Shown here: positions 1 through 12,578 of the stretch, piece by piece
Position numbering within the stretch: the first letter of the stretch is position 1
Layout of the letters: each line of letters starts with the position of its first letter
DNA from: Haberlea rhodopensis
Lineage: Eukaryota; Streptophyta; Magnoliopsida; Lamiales; Gesneriaceae
Direction of reading: 5' to 3'
DNA: 64,000 nt
Assembly: GCA_907163345.1 (NCBI GenBank)
Contig: CAJQUN010000444.1
Span: 124,001 to 188,000, forward strand
The notes under the pieces: model-generated
Told to the model about the DNA's origin: nothing
What the model saw: the letters and a program-made list of their open reading frames with translations, nothing else
The model's database searches: none
Made by a program: the position numbers and the translations under genes

Positions 1-624
1 CCTCACCCCTTGTAATGTAATAGACACAGGTATTGCGATAAACTAATGTTTTCTGATAAAAACAGGTCATACATTTAATTGGTATCTGTATTTCCCTGTC
101 TATGACATGTTTGGTTTTAACTTAGATGGTGAACCTCGGTATTTCGGCATCCTGAATGAAATTCTCAACCGTAAATCCTTCCCATTCTCAAAACGAAGAA
201 AGAGGTGAAATAAAAGTTTAAACGGAACTCACTAAAATAATGGTTGTATCAACTAACAACAAGATCCTCTCACTTTATTTACTTTTTTGAGAAACACCAG
301 TCTTCTAAAAAATAGGAGTTCTAGGTGACTTGCAACGGATTCAAGATTTTTGAAATATACTCATCGAAAGAAAAAATGGTTACAGGTATTGGATACAAGA
401 TTGCTTAGAGTTCTAGGTGTCTTGTAATGCTTTTTTAGAAATGGAAAAAATGTTCTTCATTCAGTGTTCAGATTACAGACAGGAGAAAGTTTGATTGAAT
501 TATTCCAGTCTTAACCCACAATGATCATTTGGCAAAGATCGTATTGGCTGTCAAACAATCGAGTAAACAAGAAATATTAACTTACAGATAGTTGATTTTA
601 GTTGCTCTTCTTATTGTATGCTAT
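1..624. other. AT-rich DNA without a recognised gene
   Basis: No coding similarity or repeat structure was recognised on either strand. The region lies directly upstream of the first recognisable exon of the solanesyl synthase pseudogene. The 5' exons expected for that family (transit peptide and the first aspartate-rich motif) were not found here. Confidence 0.4.
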
Positions 625-2890
625 ATCTGATTAGTGTTCTCCATGATATTGAAGTTGGCTGTATTGGCTGGAGATTTCCTGCTTTCTAAAGCTTGTGTGG
701 CACTTGCCTCTTTAAAAAATACCGAGGTACACTTTTTTCCTTTGCATTTTCTTTCCGTAATTCATAGTTGGTCCATATCTTTTTTATTCTACCATTTCAT
801 TGCTGAATATGCTTTAGTCGAACATAGAAAGAATGTACATGGTCCACCAATATCCATATGGATATATAAGGTATAGATCATAATTGCTACAATTGTAGTT
901 AAATGTTGAAGTTTTTTGCTCAATCTGTCTGACACTTCATATATTGTATTGGTCAGTTGTAGGCTGTAACTCTCTTCTGAGGTGAGCCGTCATTGATTTG
1001 TTTGATAATGTGTTTCCTGCTTTTGCTGTCTTTACAGGTCGTATCACTCTTGGCTACAGTTGTTGAGCATATTGTTACTGGTGAGACAATGCAAATGACC
1101 ACTAGTTCTAATCAGCAATGCAGGTGCGCAGCTCAATTTTTGGTTTATGGGCAAGACTTTGGAGTTGTGTAATGTGCTACAGAAAAGACTTATGATGCTT
1201 TTGCATGGCATGAAATTTGATATAAATCTGTTATCTGAAAGCTTTCAGAGAAGAACAACTTGATATTTATAATTTAGTTACATAATAATTGTGAGCGGTT
1301 CTATTTTAAGGATACCTTGCTTTGCAGTTTGGTTGTGCTCTTCAGCTCAAAATCACTTCCCTGTTTCGGTTGCAGCATGGAATACTATCATTGATATAAA
1401 ATAGCTGCAAGGCCATTGCCCTACTTGCTGGTCAGACAGCTGAAGCTTCAATATTGGCCTATGAGTATGGGAAAAATCAGGTCTGTATACTCTCTCCTAC
1501 TTCTTTTGTTGTGCATTCTAATTAGATTAGATGTCCTTTGTCGCGTTTATACTGAAGTCTGTCATCCTCTTGATGGAGGATATAAGGAGGATGGGGAGTT
1601 TTAAATTCATATACCATTCATGTCCTGACTTGACTTGTCTTTTACATATGCCAGTTTAGTTCGATACATTTCAAGTTTTCTGGTTTTCTTAAACCCCCAT
1701 ATAGTGGTCTAGGCGTCGGTTTTATCAGCTACGTCCATGATGGTTTTGGTAACTACTTCATCAATAATTTTCCGAATTGTATATCAGCTTATAAATGATT
1801 AGTGTGTAGAATGTGAGAGAATTCTGTTGTGGTTTACATATATCATCTGAAATTTTTTTTATTTTAACGATGTGTTTCTTATATCTTACAATGTGCTTAT
1901 TGTTTACGCATTTATTTATTTGTTTGTTTATTTGTTTCATTTAGCAGCTGTTGTTCAAATTCTCTGTTGCATCGTTGTTTTACAGGTGCTGGCATTTCAA
2001 TTAATAGACGATGTTCTTGACTTTACTGGCACATCAAGTTCCCTTGGGAAAGGCTCTTTGTCTAACATTCGCCATGTACTCTTCGTACTCTTTTTTACTT
2101 TTATATTGATCTTACATGCTGCGGGTTTTCTATGTACCTTGTTGAAGAATTCCCGGCCTCTGTTGTATGTTTGTTATCATGTGCTCAACTTGTGCTGTTT
2201 AGGATAAATCTTTTTTCGTGGGTATTGTTCTGCATACTTTTGTATGGGACATTTGAAAAATAATAATCTCACATGTGATCCCAACCTTATGTTGCACTTA
2301 CCTTGTAAGAGTGCCGTAATTAACCTGCATTTTTTCCTATTTCCCAAAAGGGTTCACCTTATAAATGAGTGTGTGTACTAATTTTACATCCTTAAAGTAC
2401 TCTTTATCTGATCCAAATCACTGAACTGCAGTTCCTCTGTTCTATTTCATTTGTTTTTTGCAAGTGTTATCTTAAATTTTGATATATGTTCAGTAATCTA
2501 CAATCTAGGTCGGCTAGTAATGTGTCACCTTACTGTACCACTCAATATATGACTGAAATTTCTTCAGGGTATTATTACCGCTCCAATATTGTGTGCTATG
2601 GAGGAGTTTCCTCAGATTCGGGCAGCTGTTGATCAGGGATTCGAAATGTGGATCGTGTAAGTTTTTCATTGACTCAACCTTTTGGTAACCACCGCACTCA
2701 GCCATTAAGCCACAATAATAATATTTTATTAATTTATATTCCTGAAATATGCATTTATGGAGAAATTGAAGTGGTTGAAAATTAATTTTTTTTAATCAAT
2801 ACTTCAAGCTCTAGAGTATCTTGGAAAGAGTCATGGCATTGAGAGGACTAGAGAGCTAGCAGCAAAGCATGCTAACTCGGGGTCATAGCC
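625..2890 (+). pseudogene. Solanesyl (polyprenyl) diphosphate synthase pseudogene
   Basis: Collinear fragments of a long-chain trans-prenyl diphosphate synthase (solanesyl-PP synthase, ubiquinone side-chain synthesis) are seen. They are LAVLAGDFLLSKACVALASL near 650-715, LLATVVEHIVTGETMQMTT near 1045-1110, KAIALLAGQTAEASILAYEY near 1410-1470, FQLIDDVLDFTGTS near 1996-2040 (second aspartate-rich motif), ITAPILCAMEEFPQIRAAVD near 2570-2640 and YLGKSHGIERTRELAAKHAN near 2815-2875. Splice sites around several exons survive. Coding is broken: the exon after 1376 has lost about 10 codons and contains an in-frame TAA, and the exon at 2570-2656 lacks one base and shifts frame after GFE. The N-terminal half with the first DDxxD motif is not found. 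This is a true decayed copy; expression is unlikely to give enzyme. Confidence 0.85.
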
Positions 2891-3564
2891 CCCCGCAGTA
2901 CCGTGGACAGGATCCCAAGTATTACATCAATCTTTCTTATATGATGCTTTTGTCAATAAACATTGTGCCTTGTAATGTGCACACCATGTTCTAGTGCTTC
3001 AGCATCCAAGAGTTTGTTAATCATTCCAGGATATCATAGGTTGTATACTTGTTAAAACTGAAAAAAGGTGATAAGTCGTATTAGTTGATGCAAGCGGTAC
3101 CCTATCACTTTTATTAGTTTGTTGTGTTGGTTTCTTAGATATGTATAGTGTGTCCAGTTAATATTTTAACTTCCCTCCTGGTTGTTGATTTTTTCATTGG
3201 AAAGACGACGTGAGCTTGGGTTTTCGAGATAAAAGAATGATGGTCGTTTGATTTGGTGCCATAACACAGTGAAATGAATTTCTTGGCGAGTAAAAGCTCA
3301 ATCTTGAAACAAATTGTTTGATGTCTTCGAACATCTAGCAGCAGTCTCGTTTTAGCATGTTAACTCAATACATTACGAAAAACAGGCGGATCCATCTAGG
3401 TTGGACTCATATTCGTATATTACCCACATGGTTGCTCCATTTTCTGGTGTATCTTCTCTGTTATTTTAGTGACGCCTGTCTCTTAACACAATCATATGAT
3501 GTAGTTCATAATAATCTTGTAATCTTCTTGATGGTCCTCTAGAACATGCATACATCCTCTATAT
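2891..3564. other. Short intergenic stretch between pseudogene and JAC1-like gene
   Basis: The stretch separates the pseudogene (+) and the convergent JAC1-like gene (-). A possible remnant of the last synthase exon around 3200 is too weak to call. No repeat was recognised. Confidence 0.35.
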
Positions 3565-5779
3565 TCAACTGCAGCAGACTTGAAGGGAGATAAATGCAGC
3601 CCAAGCTTCCTACATTCATGCATAACACGAGAGAATAAGCTTTTGGAATATTTTTTTAAAATGCTCGGTATGCAAACTTGTCTCTCTGATTCACCACATA
3701 TCGACGGGTGCGGTTATAAAATGGTTAAACTGACCTGAAGAGTGGAAAACGCCTTCTCAGCAATGTATTTTCGAGCAAGTATAGCATCCCTTTGCTGTAG
3801 CTTATCAGGGTGCAGGCACAAACACGCTTTCTGATAAGCTTTCTTCACTTGTGATCTTTGGATTAGATTTGTTAGAGATATTGCTAACCAGCCACTGTTG
3901 GGCCATAGAATCTGTTAATATGACATGGATACTGTTATTACTGTTCTTTTCATAATCCCTGGTTCGGTTTTTATTACCTATTCTACATGGGATGAACTTT
4001 ACTTCGTATATTTCAAGAAACACCGTTGTCACCCAGTCGAATGATCGTAAAATTTATAGCATTTAATATACTAACTGATATTAAAAAACAACAAACACTA
4101 CTTACATGATGCAGAGAAGACAGCAACAACCGGATATCAGCTTGCTTGCCAGTTGACCACACCCTTATCTTTTCATCCAGTATTTGTTGTTCTGTTTCTT
4201 GTTCAGTGGCACATTTATTATGCTGTAACAAATGTTAAACCAGTCAACGGTGCAGTTCATGCTGCATGATACTTAGAATAATTTGAACAGTTTTACCTGC
4301 GATCCATAGCTATCTGCATACCCTTCCGAAAGCGAACTTCTACTCAGCGTTTCTGCAGGATTTCAACAGAAGCGTTACAAATTTCATGTTATCCGACTGG
4401 TGGTGTATACAAGTTGAGTCGAGCAATCAAGCTCAACCAATGTGGGCTTGAACTTGACTTGATTGTCATTCATTTGCACCCCATACTGATCATTGCTATT
4501 AAGAAAAAGCGAACAAACCTTCGGTGTCCTTCTCTTGGTCTGATCCCCGTGTGCGCCATTTACTAGTTTCAGAATAGTGTGTTTGAAACTTCTGTTTAGC
4601 CCATGCAATGGCTTCATCAATGTCGTTCGGTTCGCATGTCTCTCTCCTATCATCGGAACTGGTCTCGTTTACAATGGTGCTGTTGGCTTCATCTTCCTCA
4701 ACCTCACTTGTTTTTTGCCTTTGGTCTGAATGAGAACAGTAGTACTTGGATGAAGGTGAATTAACTTCAAAATCAACCTCGGACTCTCCAACGCTGCAGT
4801 TTGATATGGGCTCGAGACTAAAGGTCTCTGCTGAAGCGTTTCTTTGACTTGATTCGAAAGGAGGGTAGTTCCTCAAGTTCTCGAAGCAGCTATCTTCAGA
4901 ATCAGAGCTGTAAATTTGCTGGTTGCCGACAAATGCCGGACTATATTGTTGTCTTTTGTTGACTTCCTTCGCCATTAAGCTTGTGGATTTCCACTGATCT
5001 GTTGGCCTGAAAATGGAGCCGATTAATATCGCCGCACATTTCCACCCCACAATCATACTGGTCACTTCTCAAAATCTTGGCGAAAGGTGCAGAGCTTGCA
5101 GTATAGAATGCGAATACAAAATGTAGATTGCATGTATGCACTATCCTAACAGAAATATAGGACAAATAATATGATATCTACAATTGTAAATCCAATAAAA
5201 GCAATGAAAATGGACCTAATGGTGGCAATTAAGTCTAGCACTATGGGGTATATATTTCAAATCAATAAGACCAACCGGAACTTTGTAGGAGAAGTTGAAA
5301 ATTCATCCCCGCCACTGCCACTGGAGACTGCAGGACCGAGAAGAATCAGTTCCTCCGAGCTCAGTAGCAGTATGGAACTCGATCTTGACTGGACCATTGT
5401 CTGATCTTCCCACTCCAATGTATCATTATATAAACTATCCTGAAACTTTATTTGTTCATTTTCGCTCCTGCTTCTCACTGGAATCTTGAACTCCGGCAAT
5501 CTCCGGCCGACCATATCCACCACATGGCCCACCTCATGAGGCCAAACAATTCGCTCATAGAAAGAACTCATGAACGAGGATCTTGCGAGCTGGCGTAAGA
5601 GAATCGTTCTAGGTCCCACCGAAAACGTCGGCGAAGTCTTCAGGGTCCAGATGGTTTCCATACAATTCACTGGAGATGGGTTTTGTCCGGTGGAAGGTGT
5701 TGTCCGCGGCGGAATGCCTCGGAGGATAACCTTGTTTCTGTCTTGCTGGTGGTGGTTCATAAGCCATATCCATTTCCAT
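3565..5779 (-). CDS. JAC1: JAC1-like auxilin/J-domain protein (one frameshift)
   Basis: The gene resembles J-domain protein required for chloroplast accumulation response 1, a cytosolic auxilin-like factor needed for blue-light chloroplast positioning. I built six exons with GT-AG borders: 5779-5276, 5006-4519, 4352-4297, 4222-4106, 3911-3735 and 3609-3565. The N-terminus carries a DVFGG box. Exon 2 encodes the acidic middle and IDEAIAWAKQKF. Exons 4-5 encode the auxilin-type J domain with KIRVWSTGKQADIRLLLSSL, ILWPNSGW and the catalytic HPD in CLHPDKLQQ. The exon sum is 1387 nt, one more than a multiple of three. The surplus base lies in the GGG run at 5615-5617, where DVFGG changes frame to PRTILLRQLARSS. 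Without it the protein is 461 residues, shorter than many JAC1 proteins (loss in the low-complexity middle). It may be a working gene with an assembly error or a very recent null allele. Confidence 0.85.
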
Positions 5780-6208
5780 TCTCCAAAACTCGTCCCTTTA
5801 CTTTATAATGGATGTGTGTATATCTTTGGGGTCCAACAAAGATCCTGCAGGAAGATTGTAGTGAAGATTTCTGGGTATTCATAGGGAAATGTTAAAGATA
5901 TTTATCGTATACTTGTCCTTTTTCTTTTTACGATGCCTTAGATCTTTTATCAACAAGCCACTTTTTCTCGTCATAACTTTGTTATTTCTGTACTGTGTAA
6001 TGCTATTTTGTTACTTGATACTTGTCATGTTATAATCTTCTTTCTTATTATTATTATATTTGTTTTGGTTATCTATACTGGGAAGATATTTAGGAGCAAA
6101 TTCCATCATGTCTTTTGATTTTGCTATAGCAATAAATGCAGCAATTTTGTTGAAATCCCAAAATTACCCATGACTATTTTCTTTAAGTTGGAAATTTGCA
6201 CATTGAGG
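5780..6208. other. Upstream region of the JAC1-like gene
   Basis: AT-rich DNA that should hold the promoter of the minus-strand JAC1-like gene. No unambiguous TATA box or motif cluster was picked out. Confidence 0.3.
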
Positions 6209-6545
6209 TAAGGTTGTTTAATGGGCCGGGTCAGTCCGGATTCGGACCAGTTTAGCCCGATTTTGATTCCGAAACCGGTAAGTTACTTGTCTGAATCGGT
6301 TCTACTATTGCGTAATCGGTAGCTTACCGGTGAATTTTTTTAAAAAATAAAGAAAAATATTTTAATATGGTAAGATCGCGTCACACAATTTTTAAATATT
6401 TTTTTTAAATTTGAATTACTAGTTCCGGGTTGGTCCCTAAATCGGTAGCTCAGGAACCGAATCCAATCCGGTTTCTAACCGGATTGGTCCAGTTCTGAAA
6501 AAGCTATAACCAAGACCAATTGGAACCGGCCTGGTAACAGCCCTC
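6209..6545. mobile_element. hAT-type MITE with 8-bp target duplication
   Basis: A 337-bp element is flanked by the perfect 8-bp direct repeat CATTGAGG (6201-6208 and 6546-6553). Its ends are imperfect inverted repeats: TAAGGTTGTTTAATGGGCC at the left against GAGGGCTGTTACCAGGCC read inward from the right. The interior is rich in repeated AACCGG/CCGGTT words and has no coding potential. The 8-bp duplication fits the hAT superfamily. This is a non-autonomous copy. Confidence 0.7.
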
Positions 6546-6553
6546 CATTGAGG

Positions 6554-8318
6554 GCACATGTAAGTATAAATTTTGGAGTTCAACAAAATTGCTAAGATAC
6601 TTCTGTCATTGGTCTGATGAAAATATCATAGTGACTGATTGATCAATTCGATTGCACATGAAGTGTGTAAAATCTCTACAACATGTTTTCAGTACGGTGG
6701 CCCGCACACAGATAGGATATTTGTAAAGACCAATATACATAAATATATGTATATATTTGTGTGTATGTTAATGCTTGTAAGATCGGATGTATAAAAATGA
6801 GATCGTCCACTGACCCTGTTTATCTACAAGTACCATAAATCACAGCCTGTAATTGGATCATACCGTCGCAATTTTGTGATGGATTATTTAAGCTTAATGA
6901 AAATATATTTATACTATAAAAAAAAATCAATATATTGAAGGGACAAATTTATTTTTATTAAAAAAATTCATGTAAATTTAAAACACTTATGGTGGTTCAT
7001 CATGGCATCCAATCAAGTGGGTGTGCTTTTAGTTTGTTATTTAATTAAATTGAATATCGCTTAATTCGAAGGGGTTTTAATTTTACTGAGATGTCTACTT
7101 TTTTGTTTCTTTGTTTTGTTTTATGAGCAGCAAACATTTTATCCGTTATCTTGTGGGGCTTGATATCGAGTCTCTCCCAAATAGAAGTGAGCTTCTAACT
7201 AATTGGACTATGCCCGAAGCTCGAGATGTTTATGTTTAATCTAACAAAAGACTTGGAAATATACAAAAACTCTATGTTTGGAGGAATTAAAAATGAGATT
7301 TAGATTTGAAATTTGATTTTGAAATCCATGGATTTATAATTACATTAGTGTTTGATAAAAATTTAAAATGTTATTTAAGACTTGGATTTGACACTTAAAA
7401 ATAATGTTATTTGATATTAAAAAAAATTTATATCACTTATTATTAAGTACATTGATTATTTATAACATTTATGTAATATGGTTTTTCAAGATATAGAAGA
7501 AAAATATTTTAAATATGACACGAAAAATTATTTTTTATTAAATAGTTTTTTTTTTTCAGAAAATGAAAATAAAGTTCATCAAGAGAAAATTTAGAAAAAA
7601 ATACCAGATTTTGATAAATTAGACTTTTGGCATTAAAAATAATGGAGATTTTTAAGTGGGGGAAATAATTTTATAGAGTTTTAAATATAAAAATATTTTA
7701 ATTGATTTAAAATAATTTTCTCAAAATATGTAATAAAATGTGTGAGAATTTATAGTCTAGATTTTTGAAAAACAATATACAAAATTTATGAGTAATTTAT
7801 ATTTTTTTATATTAAAAATAATTTTATTGCGTCAAATCCCATAAAATCTATTCAATTTTGTAAGGATTTCATTTAGTTAACGTCGCCCTTGTAGTTGTTT
7901 TTATAAATTACTTCATCAAGTTTGAACAATTACGTCTACCTCTTTTGCAAATAACTATATTACAATAACACACCATTTAGTTTATAAATATATAAGAAAA
8001 CTTCCAACTATATCCCATTGTTTTTACATAAAAATATATTATAAGAATGATAGATATTATTGTTCAAATTATAGAAATTAAAATGATAATTATGAAAACT
8101 AAAAAGGGTCTATATAAACTTCACACTTTAGTTAATCTTGAAAGGAATTCGTTTAGTTCTATAAAAAAAAGAAAAAAAGAGAAGGATTTCGTTTAGTTTA
8201 ATCCAAATCCTATGTGGAGGTAGGCAGCGTACACTTTTTCGTGGTAGGTAGGCAGCGTACATTTTTATATACAACATCGGTTCGCGATCCTCCCCGTTTC
8301 TCTCACGCACAGAACCTG
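6554..8318. other. AT-rich intergenic DNA
   Basis: Very AT-rich sequence with many A/T homopolymers and no recognised gene. The last few hundred bases should include the promoter and leader of the downstream metallo-beta-lactamase-fold gene. Confidence 0.35.
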
Positions 8319-11300
8319 ATGGCCGCCGCGTCTATAACCGTCGGCGATGTGACATCGAACGGCAATGTTGAGTCTCCGCAATCGGCTCTGATATTTCTAG
8401 GAACCGGCTGTTCGAGCGCTGTCCCCAGTGCAATGTGCTTGATCCAACCATCTGATCCTCCTTGCCCTGTGTGTTCCCAATCTTTATCGTTACCGCCGGA
8501 GCGAAACCCTAACTATAGGTGTCCGATCGAAAGTGCTTACCAATTTCAACTTATTTAGTTATTTATCAACAAAATGAGAAAATCCTGAACGCAGTTGATC
8601 ATAATATACATTTATACAACAATTTGGAGAAAAGTAATGCAGATTTAGTTACAACGTTTTATACGCGTCCCCTGGGGTTATTGGATTGCATCTTTATCTG
8701 GCATTTATTGTTTCTTGGATCCGTTAACTGGAAACAAGTTTCTTGAACTGCGTTGCCCTTACTTTTGTTTTAATTGGAGTTAATTTTTGCTGCTGATGGA
8801 TGGTGATACTGGTTTAGGTGCAACACGTCCCTTCTAATCGATTATTGCGGTAATGAGGGTGAACATAAATATATATTGATTGATGTTGGCAAGACATTCA
8901 GGGAACAAGTGCTCAGATGGTTCACTTTTCACAAAATTCCCCTGGTAGACTCTGTGAGTTTACTATTCTCTTCTTTTAATTTTCTACTCGCAATTTATAA
9001 AACTATCATGGTTAAATTTCTGAAGTATGTAAACAAAACTTCTCGTTTCCTGCATTTAAAGATCTATCATGTACTGCTACTGCTCATAGGCACTAGAATT
9101 TAAACTTCTAAAAGACTCAGTGACGGTGAACTGATGTTAAAGGAAGAAGATGATTTGCCTTACGTGATACATATGTGTCCTTATTTTATCAAAGATCTTT
9201 CTTTCTGCATATCTCTGCTAAAGTATGATATCTGAAAAATGAGAATACTATGATGTTTCACATCTTAGAGAACAAATAGACTGGAGAGAGGGATTAAGAG
9301 ATTGTATATAAAGAGATCCACCTCATATTGATCTAGTGCTTCGGTAGATTGCAAAGATCCATTTTGGGTCATTAAGAATCTTACTGAGTGGGATCTATGA
9401 ATGTCTTGTTGAATTTTGTTTAGACATACCAAACTGCTCAAGTTTCCGTCGTGACTTTTTGCAACACTTCATCATTTTTACTAAATGCTCATTGTTCTGG
9501 TTTTTTAATGGTTGCTTATTTGTTTCTATGTGAGGATACATTTAGGAAAAAAATATCTCCATCTTTTAAGTCTGTCAGGTGAGATTAGCAAATATAAAAT
9601 GGGCTCAAGTAGTCTTAGAACCGTTATGTAACCATCCTAACTTCCGTTTATTTTTTATATTTGAATTTGTTATTAAAGTAAGAGCTGGTAGCTGATTTTT
9701 TTTACCCATTCAGATTATATTAACTCATGAACATGCTGACGCGATTCTTGGTTTGGATGATATACGTACCGTGCAACCTTTTAGTCCAACAAATGACATT
9801 GATCCAACACCTATCTACCTCTCCCAAAATGCAATGGAGAGGTAATTTGCACTTTCTTGGGTTATTCTCTACACATTCTATAAGTTAAGATCATGATGAT
9901 TTCTCTGACATTAATATCAACAACATAAACTGTAAATACTACATGAAGCTACATTATTGCTAAAATTTTGGTGCTGTTGCTTCTATTTGTCACTGTAACA
10001 AAAAAAATTGCCATTCTGAAGATTCAAATTCATTTTCAGTCTGTGCGTAAAGAATTTCTTTTGGTTACTTTTGCAGAAATATGCTAACTTGAAATGACTA
10101 AAGTAAGAGGAGGTAAATTTATCGGTTGGTGAAAATGCAACTTTCATTGTGATGGCACAAATTAATTCAGCAAGTAAAACATCTGCAAATGGCTTTGAAC
10201 TGTTGAATTAATTCTTAATCATGGTTAATTATCATCATTTGGGTTATTAAACCTGGAATAAATGTGGTTTACATAAAAAATGATGTTGCATGCAATTAAG
10301 TTTGATTTGTTTTGAACAGCATTGCGGTGAAATTCCCTTACTTGGCTCAGAAAACACTTAAGCCTGGCCAGGAAGTTAGACGCGTAGCGCAACTTGACTG
10401 GAAGATTATCGATAATGATTGCTCAAAGACGTTTGTAGCATCTGGACTGCAATTTTTTCCTCTACCTGTTAGTTTCCTCCTTTGCATTTTGTTTTATTTT
10501 CAGAATCATCTCGTTCCTTACATATCTCTCGTTATCACTAGGTGATGCATGGTGAAGATTATGTATGTTTAGGTTTTCTATTTGGTGAACGATCCAAAGT
10601 AGCATACATATCTGATGTTTCACGCTTTCTTCCTCCCACAGAATACCGTGAGCACACTCCTCTTGTGGTCTGGTGTTTATATGTTTATATCTGATCACTT
10701 TATATCATGCAACTAATTGGTGTTCTCCCTCTTTCTCTCTACACACACCATCTCACAAAGCATCAAAGGCTTCTCGTCCTAGACTTATTTAACTTTTCCA
10801 AAAAAATTATTTCTGATATCTGCTTATCTAAAGTCACCTATTTATCCAGTAAAGCAGGAGTTGAAAGGCTTGCGCAAGTGATCTGATCGTAAAACTATTG
10901 CTTATGAAGACTGTGATGTAGCATGCTTTAGTTCCACAATAAAAGAATAAAATGAGTTAAAAGAATTGTACAGAGAAATTAAAATTAGCATTTGATGGCC
11001 TGTTTGTGCGTAGGTTCAAATTTGAAGCCATCTCTAACAACCAGTTTGGTTTTGTAGTTATTTCTAAACATGGAGGCGGACAGTTGGATCTCCTTATTTT
11101 GGACACACTTTATAAGGTACTTATGGGCTATGGTTAGGCCCAACAAAAAGCCCTTTTTTTCCTTTTGTCTGTGGACTGTGAACTATATCTCTTTTAGCTC
11201 CTAGACATTGCAGTCATTAGGCAATTCTGTAGAAATAGTGCTATGCTTGCTTTTTTTATTTGATGTGATGAAGCTGTTGATGATTTGATTAGCTACGGGT

Positions 11301-12578
11301 CCAAAGTCTTTGTCTATGTATTATGAATCTCAATATGTATAAGATTGATTAACGCTGGATATTATAACTCATACTTCCTGCAATTACTATGAAGTGAAGC
11401 TGCAGTTTTATGTTGTATTGATACCACCAATCACAGTCACAATAAAACACCACTTTTTAAGCCCCCTTGTTGTTCACCTTGTGTATTTTATAATATTCAA
11501 ATCGTTGATTTGATATGAGGCTCGTAATGAATAATACTGTAGAGTACAAAATGTTGATTGCTTAATAACTTCTTGACTACAAGTTTCATCTTTTCGTTTA
11601 TATCATCTAGGAGAGAAGGGGTTAATGTTTTTGCTTCTTATCTTCCATGGAATCAATTTGTCAGTATTCTTGACTGAATTTTCCAAACACTTCACGCTTT
11701 TTCTCTAGCTTACTCGATTGTTACTTTATTTATTGTAAATCATAACTTCTCTTCAGTATTTGAGTTTACTCTTTCGGGGAGCTACTTTCAGCTGCTAATT
11801 CCTCCTTGTCCTCATTTATTATTATACTTATGCTCATGTTTTTACTGTTTGTTAATTATTCAATCTGTCCTCCTTGATTGCAGAAAGGTTCCCACAACAC
11901 ACACTTCTGCTTCCCTCAGGTTTCTCCTTTGTAATTTGTACCTGGTACATTCAGGTGGAAGTTGCTACTTTCATTATATTTTCTTATGTTTGTTGTCTTT
12001 AGACTCTTGATGCAGTGAAGACGATATGCCCAAAGAGAGCTTTACTAATCGGAATGACCCATGAGTTTGATCACCACAAAGACAATGAATTTCTTATGGA
12101 ATGGTCTAGAAGGTATGGTTGATTACATGTTCTTGTAGCGTTTTTTGTAAATAAACTATCCAAAACAGGAACAAGAAGATTAATGGGCACATAACTATTA
12201 TTCATTTATTTTTCGCCTTTCTATCAGAATTATAAGAAAAAAGTTAGAATCCAAACCTGATTTCTTTCCCCGTTGCAACCTATAGATCTGCAATCTCTTT
12301 ATTGAACTGTATTTTTTCCTACATGAGTTCTATTGTGTTGGTTTTTGGCCTTAATCTGTGTATTCAATTCATGCTATCTGTCGGTTTCTAGTCTTCAAAT
12401 TTGAGTCAAGTCTTTAGCATATTATGCTCACAAGCCGACATGGAAAAGTGTAGCATGATGTTTATTTAGCGATTCTAAAACATTAAACTCTAGGATCTAA
12501 ACTATTTTCATCGTTTCCAGAGAAGGAATACAAGTTCAGCTTGCATATGATGGGCTGCGAGTCCCTATAGCCCTTTGA
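8319..12578 (+). CDS. Metallo-beta-lactamase-fold hydrolase, nine exons
   Basis: Plant member of the MBL-fold phosphodiesterase-like family (related to fission yeast putative hydrolase C777.06c; Arabidopsis has one such gene, which I recall as At1g30300). Exons: 8319-8518, 8818-8953, 9714-9841, 10320-10467, 10542-10647, 11058-11116, 11884-11919, 12003-12112 and 12521-12578, all GT-AG. The sum is 981 nt, an intact 326-residue protein with no frameshift. Diagnostic segments are FLGTGCSSAVPS in exon 1, the metal-binding ILTHEHADAILGLDD at the start of exon 3 (HxHxD), LGFLFGERSKVAYISDVSRF in exon 5, LDLLILDTLY in exon 6 and LLIGMTHEFDHHKDNEF in exon 8. The start at 8319 was preferred over an in-frame upstream ATG at 8214 because family proteins begin just before the FLGTG segment. 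The substrate is not known from sequence. Confidence 0.92.
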
